Assembly: GCA_904420575.1 (NCBI GenBank)
Contig: CAJFVW010000152.1
Location: 1 to 42,019 of the forward strand
DNA: 42,019 nucleotides
Direction of reading: 5' to 3'
Source of the DNA: an uncultured Gordonibacter sp.
GTDB taxonomy: Bacteria > Actinomycetota > Coriobacteriia > Coriobacteriales > Eggerthellaceae
This document shows positions 1 through 7,711 of this stretch, piece by piece. Both the position numbers and the translations under genes were made by a program. Each line of letters opens with the position of its first letter. Position 1 is the first letter of the stretch. Below the pieces are notes generated by a model that saw only the letters and a program-made list of their open reading frames with translations, was not told where the DNA came from and searched no databases.

Positions 1-1371
1 CGCGCGCACGTAGTCGTCGTCGTAGCCCATGGCCTCGTCGTCGCCCAGGTCCTTCGCCTCCACCTGCTTGCGGAAACGCTCGGCCTGATCCACCGGGTCG
101 TTAAGCTCGCCGAAAGCGTTGGCGTACTCGTGCCCGCAGATGAACAGCTCGAAGCGCTCGGTGAGGTTCGGGTCTCCCGCCTTCTTCTTGGCGAGCGGCG
201 ACACCTCGAGGGGATGCTCCGTCACGAACGTCGGCTGGACGAGCTTTTCCTCGGCCACGGCCTCGAAGATCTCGGCGATGAGCTTGCCTTTGCCCCACGC
301 GTCCTCGGCATGGCCGCCGTTGCGCTCCAGGATGGCCGCCAGCTCCTCGCGGGTACGCTCGAAGCTCACGTCCTCGCCTGCGCCGGCGCTCGCCAGCTCG
401 ATCATGGTGGCGCGGCGCCACGTGCCGCCAAGGTCCACCTGCTGCCCCTGGTACTCTATCTGCAGCGTGCCGCACGCGGCCTGCGCTGCGGCCTGCACGA
501 CGCCCTGCGTGAGGCCCATCATGCCCTCGAGGTCGCTGAACGCCTGGTAGAACTCCATCGTGGTGAACTCGGGGTTGTGGTAGGGATCCATGCCCTCGTT
601 GCGGAACTGGCGCCCGATCTCAAACACCTTCTCGAAGCCGCCCACGAGCAGGCGCTTGAGGTGCAGCTCGGTGGCGATGCGCAGATAGAAGTCCTTGTCG
701 AGCGCGTTGTGGTGCGTGACGAAGGGGCGCGCGTTCGCGCCGCCCAGGATGGGATGCAGGATGGGCGTCTCCACCTCGTAGAAGCCCTGTTCTTCCATGT
801 AGCGCCGAATGGCGGAGATGATCTTGAAGCGCTTCTCGAACGTGGCCTTCACCTCGGGGTTCATGACCAGGTCCACGTAGCGCTGACGATACCGCGTCTC
901 CTTGTCGGCCAGCCCGTGGAACTTCTCCGGCAAAGGCCGCAGGCTCTTGGACAGAAGCTCGAAGGAGGTCACGGCCACGGACAGCTGGCCGCGCCGCGTG
1001 CGCATCATGGTGCCGTGCGCGCCGATCCAATCGCCCACGTCCAGGTCCTTGAGCCGTGCAAACGCGTCTTCTCCCAGCGCGTTCACGCGGCAGAACAGCT
1101 GGATGGTGCCGGAGGCGTCGCGCAGTTCCAAAAACGCCACCTTGCCCTGGTCGCGCTTCGCCATGACGCGGCCGGCCACCGCCACCTCGTCTTCGGTGGA
1201 CTCGCCGTCTTCCAGCCCGCCGTAGGCGGCCTCGAGGTCGCTCACGTGGTGCGTGGAGGAAAACGCATGACCGTAGGGGTCCTGCCCGGCGGCAATGAGC
1301 GCCTCGCGCTTGGCGCGGCGCACCGCGATGGGGTCGTCTTCGATGATAGGCTGCTCAGTGGTTTCGCTCAT
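1..1371 (-). CDS. lysS: Lysyl-tRNA synthetase, class II (3' end beyond left edge)
   Basis: Charges tRNA-Lys with lysine in the cytoplasm. The reverse strand reads in one open frame from ATG at 1371 (MSETTEQPIIEDDP...) to base 1, giving 457 codons with no stop; the C-terminal end lies outside the window. The N-terminal OB-fold anticodon-binding region is followed by the class II catalytic core, including FEIGRQFRNEGMDPYHNPEF (motif 2 region) and PFVTHHNALDKDFYLRIATE. No class I HIGH/KMSKS signature is seen. GAGGAC lies just ahead of the ATG. greA lies 212 bp upstream on the same strand, a common greA-lysS order, but the gap is filled by a repeat element, so co-transcription is not certain. Identification rests on family-typical motifs and near full length. 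Confidence 0.96.
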   Translation of the reverse strand, partial: MSETTEQPIIEDDPIAVRRAKREALIAAGQDPYGHAFSSTHHVSDLEAAYGGLEDGESTEDEVAVAGRVMAKRDQGKVAFLELRDASGTIQLFCRVNALGEDAFARLKDLDVGDWIGAHGTMMRTRRGQLSVAVTSFELLSKSLRPLPEKFHGLADKETRYRQRYVDLVMNPEVKATFEKRFKIISAIRRYMEEQGFYEVETPILHPILGGANARPFVTHHNALDKDFYLRIATELHLKRLLVGGFEKVFEIGRQFRNEGMDPYHNPEFTTMEFYQAFSDLEGMMGLTQGVVQAAAQAACGTLQIEYQGQQVDLGGTWRRATMIELASAGAGEDVSFERTREELAAILERNGGHAEDAWGKGKLIAEIFEAVAEEKLVQPTFVTEHPLEVSPLAKKKAGDPNLTERFELFICGHEYANAFGELNDPVDQAERFRKQVEAKDLGDDEAMGYDDDYVRA

Positions 1372-1389
1372 AGGTTGTCCTCAAACTCA

Positions 1390-1541
1390 CAGGTTGGCGT
1401 AGTAAGTCAGCGAGGGCGGCTGAAGTGCCCGAGATTCGCGGGGCAGCGGAGGCGAAGCGCGCCCCGAAGGAAGTCCCCGTAGGGGATATTTCGGGACGCG
1501 AACCTGCGTCGCCGCGCGAAGATTGGGTGCCCCAGCCGTCC
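1390..1541 (+). repeat. Long-hairpin intergenic repeat, copy A
   Basis: First of three clear copies of one element (others at 24708-24869 and 26474-26648). It begins CAGGTTGGCGTAGTAAGTC then AGCGAGGG, and ends CGCAGCGTC (to 1549). Between these, arm GGGCGGCTGAAGTGCCC (1414-1430) pairs with GGGTGCCCCAGCCGTCC (1525-1541) at 15 of 17 positions counting G-T pairs. Further in, TTCGCG at 1435 pairs with CGCGAA at 1515, so the whole unit folds as one long imperfect hairpin. The other copies have different arm sequences that still pair. It fills the greA-lysS gap and is read in antisense relative to those genes. Confidence 0.8.
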
Positions 1542-1553
1542 GCAGCGTCGGCA

Positions 1554-1583
1554 GGTTCCGCCGTTCGGCAGAACGGCGGAACC
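1554..1583 (-). terminator. GC-rich hairpin directly after greA (no T-run)
   Basis: A perfect 13-bp stem, GGTTCCGCCGTTC with GAACGGCGGAACC, encloses a 4-base loop and touches the greA stop codon. Position suggests a role in transcript ending or 3'-end protection, but no T-run follows on the minus strand. Closely similar hairpins occur at 21318-21347, 24846-24869, 26476-26502 and 40766-40793, so this may instead be the outer hairpin of the neighbouring repeat element. Confidence 0.6.
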
Positions 1584-2054
1584 TTAATGCTCGATCTTGA
1601 GGATGTTCATGGAAATCTCGCGGCCGGTCGGGCCGGTGGCTTCCACGAGGTCGCCCTTCTTGTGGCCCAGCAGGGCCGCGCCCACGGGCGACTCGTTTGA
1701 TATCTTGCCGGCCGCCACGTCGCTTTCCGCGCCGCCGACGATGGTGAAGACGCGCTCGCGTCCGCCCATGTCCACCGTCACCGTGGAACCAATGTTCACC
1801 TTGCTCGAGCGCTTCGGCGTGTTGACGACCGTGGCCTCGGAAAGGATGCGGCTGATCTCGGCGATGCGCGCCTCCATCATGCCCTGTTCGTTCTTCGCGT
1901 CGTCGTACTCCGAATTCTCCGAGATGTCGCCGAACTCGCGCGCGACCTTGATGCGCTCGCCGATTTCGGCGCGCTTTTCCGTCTCCAGGAAGTGGAGCTC
2001 TTCTTCGAGCTTGTCCTTGCCTTCCTGCGTCAGAATGAAATTGCCGTCTGCCAT
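1584..2054 (-). CDS. greA: Transcription elongation factor GreA
   Basis: Rescues backtracked RNA polymerase by stimulating cleavage of the transcript's 3' end. The 156-residue product has the usual GreA length. It opens with MADGNFILTQEGKDKLEEEL, the start of the N-terminal coiled coil. The coil-tip region GDISENSEYDDAKNEQ carries the acidic residues that reach the polymerase active site. The C-terminal globular domain includes SPVGAALLGHKKGD. AGGTGA precedes the ATG by about 7 nt. It lies between tatA, which has its own terminator, and lysS on the same strand. No unusual feature in the protein. Confidence 0.97.
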   Translation of the reverse strand: MADGNFILTQEGKDKLEEELHFLETEKRAEIGERIKVAREFGDISENSEYDDAKNEQGMMEARIAEISRILSEATVVNTPKRSSKVNIGSTVTVDMGGRERVFTIVGGAESDVAAGKISNESPVGAALLGHKKGDLVEATGPTGREISMNILKIEH

Positions 2055-2084
2055 GGGGATTCACCTGTCTTTGTCAACAAAATG

Positions 2085-2106
2085 GCACGCTTGGCTGCAA
2101 GCGTGC
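2085..2106 (-). promoter_or_regulatory. Leader hairpin ahead of greA
   Basis: GCACGCTT and AAGCGTGC form a perfect 8-bp stem with a 6-base loop, about 30 nt upstream of the greA ATG. Read on the minus strand it is followed by CATTTTG, so it is a weak terminator candidate for read-through from tatA, or a leader structure of greA. Which of the two cannot be told from the sequence. Confidence 0.4.
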
Positions 2107-2165
2107 GAAAGTCCGATATGTCGTCCTTGGAGGGGACCTGCCTGAACGTTGCGCGGCGAGGTATG

Positions 2166-2209
2166 AAAAAGCGGTATGCGCGGCAGCCGCAGCCGCCGAC
2201 GCATACCGC
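2166..2209 (-). terminator. Intrinsic terminator of tatA
   Basis: Read on the minus strand, GCGGTATGCG pairs with CGCATACCGC across a GC-rich loop that can itself fold, and TTTTT follows at once (AAAAA at 2166-2170 on plus). It lies about 20 nt past the tatA stop. This is a standard Rho-independent terminator. Confidence 0.85.
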
Positions 2210-2227
2210 GAATCCACTGATGAAGGG

Positions 2228-2491
2228 CTATTCGGCCTTCTTCTTCGTGGTGGTGGTCTTCTTCACCGTCTTCTTGACCGGCTTCTCTTCCTCGACCTCT
2301 TCCACGACTTCTTCTTCGTCTTCGTCCTCGGCTTCTTCGATGGACTTGTTGGAGCCCATGCCGTCACGGAGGTTCTTCACGGTCTTGCCGAGCGCAGACC
2401 CCAGTTTCGGGAGGTTCTTCGGCCCGAAGATGAGCAGGATGACTGCCAAGATGATGAGCAGCTCCGGCATTCCCATACCCAGGATTTTCAT
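2228..2491 (-). CDS. tatA: Sec-independent protein translocase subunit TatA
   Basis: Forms the pore-like part of the twin-arginine translocase, which exports folded proteins. The product is 87 residues: a short N-terminal membrane helix (MPELLIILAVILLIFGPKNL) followed at once by the amphipathic helix (LPKLGSALGKTVKNLRDG), the TatA/B signature including the FGPKNLPKLG hinge. A highly charged tail follows, rich in Glu and then in Lys/Thr. The start at 2491 is chosen because GGAGG lies 7 nt upstream and because it places the membrane helix at the N-terminus; the frame is open further upstream but that part has no TatA character. No tatC or tatB is in the window. A likely Tat substrate is the flavoprotein at 21361-22986. 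Confidence 0.93.
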   Translation of the reverse strand: MKILGMGMPELLIILAVILLIFGPKNLPKLGSALGKTVKNLRDGMGSNKSIEEAEDEDEEEVVEEVEEEKPVKKTVKKTTTTKKKAE

Positions 2492-3205
2492 ACAATTCCT
2501 CCAAGTTTCCGCGTGGAACCGGTCGTTTTGCGGCCCCACCCACACTGACCCCGAAAGAGTATCACAACCACACCGAAAAGGGATATACCTTATAGAAAGA
2601 ATACATGCGAAAGCGGGAGCGCGGCGCAGGGGCGCAGCAGGTGCGCGAGAGGCGCGGAGACGGGGCGAAGTCGCGGGGACGGGCCGTGCGTGCCTGCGCA
2701 AACAGGCAAACCTCCATGGCCGGCCGCACGAGCGGCGGCGTGCCGCCCTTCGACCCCACACAGTCCGTGGTCGGCGCACGTAAGCGGCACTTTGACGGAA
2801 GATTGACGGACAAGTTGGACGAAATCGCTTCGATTCCTTATCCTTCCATGAGAGTAACTAAGTTCACCCTGCGTTGACCGGGCACTTCCAGGAAGTGCCC
2901 GGCGCAAAAACCTCCAGAAGACGCAGAATTCCACGGAATGGAGGCGATTTCGTCCACGGCCGCCCTGCGTGCACGTTGCAGGACGGCAGGGCGCTCAGGC
3001 TCGCACACGCGGGGGTGCGAGGCGCTCAGGCTCGCACACGCGGGGGTGCGAGATGTCGAGGGAGCCGTCTGCGACCTGCGGCGCGCGCAGGCTCGCGCAC
3101 GCGGGGGTGCGAGACGCGCAGGCTCGCGCACGCGCGGGGGCGCAAGATTGATTCGTACGGGAAGACCGTTCAGGAGCTCAGGCTCGCGCACGCGCGGGGG
3201 CACGC
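2492..3205. other. Gene-free stretch between tatA and the ABC permease
   Basis: About 700 bp with no convincing gene on either strand. The part nearest tatA must hold its promoter; TGTGATACT on the minus strand near 2560 could be an extended -10, but no clear -35 goes with it. The rest holds the nested inverted repeat at 2817-2955 and the 31-bp repeat array at 2991-3208, described separately. Open frames crossing it read through the repeats and have no recognisable domain. Confidence 0.6.
2817..2955. repeat. Nested inverted repeat (139 bp)
   Basis: Outer arms at 2817-2837 and 2935-2955 are 21 bp and match as inverted copies at 19 positions (core GGACGAAATCGC). Inside, CTGCGT near 2870 can pair with ACGCAG near 2921. 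At the centre, CCGGGCACTTCC and GGAAGTGCCCGG form a perfect 12-bp arm pair around one base (2878-2902). The three nested pairings make one large cruciform-capable unit between tatA and the ABC operon, with no coding content. It could be a small non-autonomous mobile element or a structured RNA. Confidence 0.75.
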
Positions 3206-3208
3206 TCA
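2991..3208. repeat. Array of about 31-bp REP-like hairpin repeats
   Basis: Two identical 31-bp units stand head to tail at 2991-3021 and 3022-3052. Diverged units follow at 3083-3113, 3114-3146 and 3174-3208. Each carries the core CAGGCTCGCRCACGCG. In units 1 and 2, CTCGCAC pairs with GTGCGAG, so each unit is a small hairpin; the later units are decayed. The last unit runs into the stop codon of the permease gene. Spacing is uneven after unit 2 and there are no unique spacers of constant length, so this is not a CRISPR array. Confidence 0.8.
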
Positions 3209-4542
3209 CTCCTGCGCGGAGAGGACGGCGGCGGTTTCCTGCCTGAGGGCCGTGCAGGTGGGAACGAGCGTCGCCACCAGCACGAGCGCGAAGCCCACCA
3301 GCGAGACGACGAGGCCTTCCGCGAAGGACAGGCCGGTGAAGAGAGGCAGGCCGTACGCGTAGGCCACCACGGCGTTCGAAACGACCACGGCCGCCACGCC
3401 CACAAGCGTGGCAGTGACGGCATGGATGCATGCCTCGCAGGCAGCCTCCGCCAGAAGCGTGGCCGGCCGGGCGCCGGCCGCAACGAAAAGCGCCACGTCG
3501 CGGGTGCGCGACCGCGACGTCATCACCACGCTGACCGCCGCCCCCACCGCGCACAGAAGCACGGGGCCGCCCAGCATGAGGACGGTCGTCGTGAAATCGA
3601 GGCCGGCGAAGTCGGCCGCCCCCTGGGCCTCGGCGTACGCCGCCGCACACGCGACGATGGAGAAGACGCCGGCCACCAGCCCGAAGCCCACCATGATGGG
3701 TGTCTCGACCGAGGTGCTGGAGGAAAGGCCGTGGCGAGCGGTGCGCCGCGCCAGGTACCAGGCGTTCCACTTTTGGGGCAGAAGCGACGTCCAGGCGGAC
3801 AGAAACGCCGAGAACGCCAGCGGGGCCAGGGGAACCATGGCGGCCACCACCAGCAGGGGGATGTACAGCGACCAGTTCAAAACCTTGTCCGGACCGTCGT
3901 CCAGCATGAGCGAGGAAACCCACCAGGCGCATGCGGCCAGGGCGACGAAAAGCAAGGCGCGCAGCCACGTCATCCCCCGGCGTTCCGGCTCCGGCTCGCG
4001 CAGGGCGGTGAGAGGCGGGGTCTTCGCAGCGCCGCGGGCGCCCTTCAGCCCTCCGCACAGAAACACGCCTGCCACCGCCAGCCAAACCGCCGGCATCGAC
4101 GAAGCGCCCACCTGGGGAGCCACCTGGGAGAATCTTCCGTGTCCGTCGAACACCAGCGAAAACAGCGGGACGAACGTCGCCGCAGAAAGCAGCGTGCCCA
4201 CGACGGCACCCACCACCGCCACCACGGCCAGCTGGGCAAGCACCACCACGCCCACCCTGCGTGGCCCCACGTTCGCCAGCTGCCATAGCGCGTAGGAACG
4301 GCGCTGCGCGACCACCGTCAGGTTCGCGGCCGACACGAGCACCGCCACGGCTGCTACCAGCGAGAACACCAACACCATGGTGGCGGCATCCTGCATGTTG
4401 CGCTGCAGGGTCCCCGCACAGAGATCCGCCGTCGCGCGGAGAGAGGCCACCCAGCCTCCAAGATAGCCGCAGGTCACGGCCACCGCGAACGCGCCGATCC
4501 AGGTGACGGCATGGTCACGCAGGTCGAAGAGCACCAGCCGCA

Positions 4543-4546
<4 letters not shown>
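3206..4546 (-). CDS. ABC transporter permease, FtsX/MacB type
   Basis: Membrane subunit of an ABC exporter or lipid/peptide-releasing complex; its ATPase lies just upstream and overlaps it by 4 nt (ATGA at 4543-4546), fixing the start and implying coupled translation. The 446 residues begin MMRLVLFDLRDHAVTWIGAF and hold about eight hydrophobic segments in two sets. An FtsX-like motif, VVAQRRSYALWQLANVGPRR, lies after the second helix and is partly repeated later (SRTRDVALFVAAGARPATLL). The substrate is not shown by the sequence. Together with the XRE gene upstream, the set resembles antimicrobial-peptide resistance or self-immunity exporters. That role is inferred from context. Confidence 0.85.
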
Positions 4547-5277
<731 letters not shown>

Positions 5278-5380
5278 GCGTCCTCCTTCAAACGGTGCCG
5301 TATGACGTCGTGTCCATGGTTGTGGGTATGGCCGTGGCTGTGGATGCGGCCGAAGTTGTTGGTGTGCGGTTTGCCCGCAT

Positions 5381-5414
5381 GGGAGGCGTCGCGGCTGCGA
5401 CCGCGACGCCTCCC
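5381..5414 (-). terminator. Perfect 14-bp hairpin after the XRE gene
   Basis: GGGAGGCGTCGCGG and CCGCGACGCCTCCC pair perfectly around a 6-base loop, 17 nt beyond the stop of the XRE gene and about 100 nt ahead of the ABC ATPase gene. No T-run follows on the minus strand. It could dampen read-through or act as an attenuator between regulator and transporter. Confidence 0.55.
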
Positions 5415-5430
5415 AAGGCAGGCCAGGCGC

Positions 5431-6393
5431 TCATTCGTCGCCTTTCATGGAGAAGAACGCGCGGATGGCCCCACAGGCCAGGCCGCCGATCGGCCAGGCC
5501 AGCCAGAACAAGCGCTGCGCGGCGGCTACGGGCGCGAACAGCAGCACCAGGCCGACGGCCGTCGCCACGCTCATGACGATCTTGTACCACGTGCCCTCGC
5601 GTCGGGCACGGCGGGCGCGCGTCTGCAGGACGCCGTCAAGGGCGCCTATCCCCTCGTCGTCCAAGCCGCGCAAGGATTTCCGGTTGTAGGCCGCCAGGTC
5701 GCACCGCACGCCCAGAAGGCACCCGCGCACGACGAAGAACACGCCCATGGCGGCGAACGCTGCAGACGCCGCGGACGCGAACCATATGTTCGCCTGCAAC
5801 AGCACGGCAGACGCCAAGGCGGCCAGAACGAACGCAGTGCCCGCCACGATCCCCGTCGACATGGCCGAACGCGCCGCGCCCTTCTGTTCGGCCGTGTAGA
5901 AGTCCTCGACGAAGGGGTGGGTCTTGCGGAACCCCGTACGGCCGAAACATGCGGGCACGACGAGCGCGAGCCCTGCCGCCAAGCCGGCGAAGACGAACAC
6001 GCTCGCATAGTATTCGATGCCCGGAACCGGCACGATCCCGGACACGAGCATGCACAGCGCCAGGCCCACAAGGGGCATGCCCGCGCCGAGCGACACTTTC
6101 AGCGCGAAGGCGCGCATAGCCTCGTCGTACCCCGTCACGTCCTGTGGGGCCTTCGCCTGCGGCATGTGGGAGGCCACATCTGTCGGGCGGCCCGTCAGAT
6201 CGCCCGACACCAGCTCGTCGAGCGTGCAGCCGAACAGGTCGCACAGCTTCAACAGCTTGTCCATCTCCGGATAGGCACGCTCGGCCTCCCACTTGGAAAC
6301 GGACTGACGGCTCACGCCCAAAAGCATGGCAAGCTGCTCCTGTGTCAGGTTGCGCGTCGCACGCAGGTGTTGCAAGTTGTCGCGAAAGCTCAT
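5431..6393 (-). CDS. XRE-family regulator with a C-terminal membrane domain
   Basis: DNA-binding protein probably controlling the downstream ABC pair. Residues 5-60 form a Cro/CI-type helix-turn-helix (LRATRNLTQEQLAMLLGVSR, then QSVSKWEAERAYPEMDKLLK). The remaining 260 residues contain about six hydrophobic segments, starting VSLGAGMPLVGLALCMLVSG and ending with LFWLAWPIGGLACGAIRAFF, so the regulator is tethered in the membrane. The start at 6393 is chosen because AGGAAGG sits just upstream and the helix-turn-helix begins at once; longer reading frames add only low-complexity Arg-rich sequence. The product is 320 residues. It precedes the ABC genes on the same strand with 153 bp between. The ligand, perhaps an envelope-acting compound, is a guess. 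Confidence 0.88.
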   Translation of the reverse strand: MSFRDNLQHLRATRNLTQEQLAMLLGVSRQSVSKWEAERAYPEMDKLLKLCDLFGCTLDELVSGDLTGRPTDVASHMPQAKAPQDVTGYDEAMRAFALKVSLGAGMPLVGLALCMLVSGIVPVPGIEYYASVFVFAGLAAGLALVVPACFGRTGFRKTHPFVEDFYTAEQKGAARSAMSTGIVAGTAFVLAALASAVLLQANIWFASAASAAFAAMGVFFVVRGCLLGVRCDLAAYNRKSLRGLDDEGIGALDGVLQTRARRARREGTWYKIVMSVATAVGLVLLFAPVAAAQRLFWLAWPIGGLACGAIRAFFSMKGDE

Positions 6394-6883
6394 GGGACCT
6401 TCCTCACGTTGCAGGATGTCAAGCCGGCCGCGCCGCGCGATGGCAGGACGACGGCAACACCGGGCGTCAAGGCGGTCGCGTCGCTGGCCACCAAGGTGGC
6501 CGACCCCCGCCGGTCGCCGCACTCGCCTCGCCGCACGGTGGCAGGGGCCGGATCCCTTGCCCACCACGCGACGTCGGAACGGCCGGTGTCCCCATCATGC
6601 CAGCACGAGGGCCCCCGATCAACCAACTTTCGGCTGCTTTTCTCTGAGTGCGCATGGCAACCAGTGGTATCCCATGCCTGGTCGGAGGCAAGGCGCCCGG
6701 AAGACGTCCATGGAACTCCCTCACGCGCCCACAAGGCGCCCTATCCGCAGCCAGCCAGAAAAGCCTTCGCTCCACGCGCCGATCGACCGCGGGGCCACCG
6801 TCAAATGCGCTGTCCGAGCGTGCTGGCCGCCCACGCAGCAGCCTATCGGCATGCTGCAGACGCTCGCCGAAGGCTGGTCGCTT

Positions 6884-6968
6884 GCAGGCGCTCGTCTCGC
6901 AGACGGGCCGTGCGTGTGCCCACGGGCAAGCGGGCCCCGCAGGCGTTCGTCTCGCAGACGAAGCCTGC
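6884..6968. repeat. Two-copy hairpin repeat with degenerate neighbours
   Basis: A 22-bp unit occurs at 6884-6905 and 6939-6960 with one difference (core TCGTCTCGCAGACG). The second copy extends into a near-perfect hairpin: GCAGGCGTTCGTCT pairs with AGACGAAGCCTGC around CGC, with one bulged base. More decayed pieces (GCTTGCAGGCGGATCC and similar) follow to about 7030. It resembles a REP-like family in a gene-free region. Confidence 0.6.
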
Positions 6969-7115
6969 GAGTCCGTTTCGCAAGCAGATCCCTGCAGGTG
7001 CCCGCTTGCAGGCGGATCCTTGCGAACGCCTGACAGCCGCCCCCCCCCGCGAGCCCCGGGCAGGCGCCTGTCCGGCCGCCCGAACGAACGCTTCACCTTT
7101 CCGTCCCTCACGGGA

Positions 7116-7339
7116 GGCAAGGCTGACCGTTATGGCTACCGAATGGCAAGGCTGACCGTTATGGCCCCGAAATGGCAAGGCTGACCGTTATGGCAGGAAT
7201 TTCGCCCGTTATGGCGGCCGGAACGAAGATAGTAGCGGCATAACCCCAGGTCGCGAAAATCACAGGAGCCTCGGAAAGCCGTCAAGAGCGCCACAGCGGT
7301 CGTCCTTGCCATTCGGAAGCCATAAAGGTCAGCCTTGCC
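7116..7339. repeat. 29-bp direct repeats plus a distant inverted copy
   Basis: A 21-bp core starting GGCAAGGCTGACCGTTATGG stands at 7116-7136, 7145-7165 and 7174-7194, a strict 29-bp period. A partial copy (CCCGTTATGGC) follows at 7205-7215. An inverted copy with one mismatch lies at 7319-7339, followed by part of another inverted unit (7303-7316). The arrangement brackets about 100 bp of unique DNA and can fold into a long hairpin. It ends 10 bp before the tRNA-Pro terminator. Function unknown; candidates are ends of a small mobile element or a binding-site array. Confidence 0.8.
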
Positions 7340-7350
7340 ATCCACGGGGA

Positions 7351-7383
7351 AAGACAAAGGCCAACCGCATGAACGGTTGGCCT
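7351..7383 (-). terminator. Intrinsic terminator of tRNA-Pro
   Basis: On the minus strand AGGCCAACCG and CGGTTGGCCT form a perfect 10-bp stem around six bases, followed by TTTGTCTTTCC. It lies 8 nt beyond the encoded CCA of the tRNA, as expected for a monocistronic tRNA gene. Confidence 0.85.
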
Positions 7384-7391
7384 GAAACTAC

Positions 7392-7468
7392 TGGTCGGGA
7401 TGACAGGATTTGAACCTGCGGCCTCTGCGTCCCGAACGCAGCGCTCTACCAAGCTGAGCCACATCCCG
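7392..7468 (-). tRNA. tRNA-Pro (anticodon CGG), CCA encoded
   Basis: The minus strand gives a complete cloverleaf. The acceptor stem is CGGGATG with CATCCCG. The D-arm contains CTCAGCTTGGTAGAG. The anticodon stem CTGCG/CGCAG surrounds loop TTCGGGA, anticodon CGG. The T-arm contains GGTTCAAATCC. Discriminator A is followed by an encoded CCA (7392-7394). It reads proline codon CCG, which is common in this GC-rich DNA. It has its own promoter (7497-7524) and terminator (7351-7383). Confidence 0.96.
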
Positions 7469-7496
7469 GGTATGCCGCTCTCAAGCAGCGAGGGCT

Positions 7497-7524
7497 ATGA
7501 TAGCACAACGGATAAAAAAGCAAA
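7497..7524 (-). promoter_or_regulatory. Promoter of tRNA-Pro
   Basis: On the minus strand an extended -10, TGCTATCAT (TATCAT at 7497-7502), follows a -35-like TTTGCT (7519-7524) with a 16-bp spacer. The predicted start lies about 25 nt before the mature 5' end at 7468. The surrounding DNA is AT-rich, unlike its neighbours. Confidence 0.6.
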
Positions 7525-7563
7525 AGGAAATCGCTGATAATTTCATGCGCCCAACCGAGACCC

Positions 7564-7630
7564 GCCGAGGCCGACCGAGACCGACCGCGCCCTGCCGAGG
7601 CCCGCCCCCGCCGAGGCCGACCGAGACCGA
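7564..7630. repeat. 21-bp direct repeat in a GCCGAGGCC-rich tract
   Basis: Identical 21-bp units at 7564-7584 and 7610-7630 (core CCGAGGCCGACCGAGACC) sit in a run of shorter CCGAGGCC and CCGAGACC words from about 7555 to 7655. The tract lies between the antiporter's 3' hairpin and the tRNA promoter. It looks like slippage-prone simple repeat DNA. Confidence 0.7.
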
Positions 7631-7667
7631 TCGCGCACGACCGAGGCCTGCCGAGGCCGCCGCGCAC

Positions 7668-7693
7668 GGCGGGCGTTCCGGAGAACGCCCGCC
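7668..7693 (-). terminator. Hairpin after the antiporter gene (no T-run)
   Basis: GGCGGGCGTTC and GAACGCCCGCC form a perfect 11-bp stem with a 4-base loop, 18 nt past the stop codon at 7712. No T-run follows. Position and strength fit a 3'-end hairpin of the kind repeated after several minus-strand genes in this window. Confidence 0.6.
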
Positions 7694-7711
7694 GATCCTG
7701 CGGCAAGGCGG

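Larger units (their letters stand above)
6394..7349. other. Gene-free stretch of about 1 kb with several repeats
   Basis: No frame on either strand gives a recognisable protein; the long open frames here are Arg/Pro/Ala-rich and cross repeats. The part next to 6393 should hold the promoter of the XRE gene, though no clear hexamers are seen. The right half holds two repeat groups, 6884-6968 and 7116-7339, and then the tRNA terminator. The sequence could be a graveyard of a lost gene, but nothing in it can be identified. Confidence 0.5.

Noticed and set aside
2072-2077. TTGACA as the -35 of greA
   Set aside because: It is only about 20 nt from the greA start, leaving no room for a -10 and transcript start upstream of the ribosome site.
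2991-3208. CRISPR array
   Set aside because: Units 1 and 2 abut without spacers, later spacing is uneven, and no cas genes are present.
6467-7184. Open frames on both strands in the 1-kb gap before tRNA-Pro
   Set aside because: They are Arg/Pro-rich, run through repeats, lack ribosome sites and show no domain.
7116-7215. CRISPR array or iteron origin
   Set aside because: The 8-bp gaps are too short for spacers, and there is no Rep gene or AT-rich unwinding region beside the repeats.
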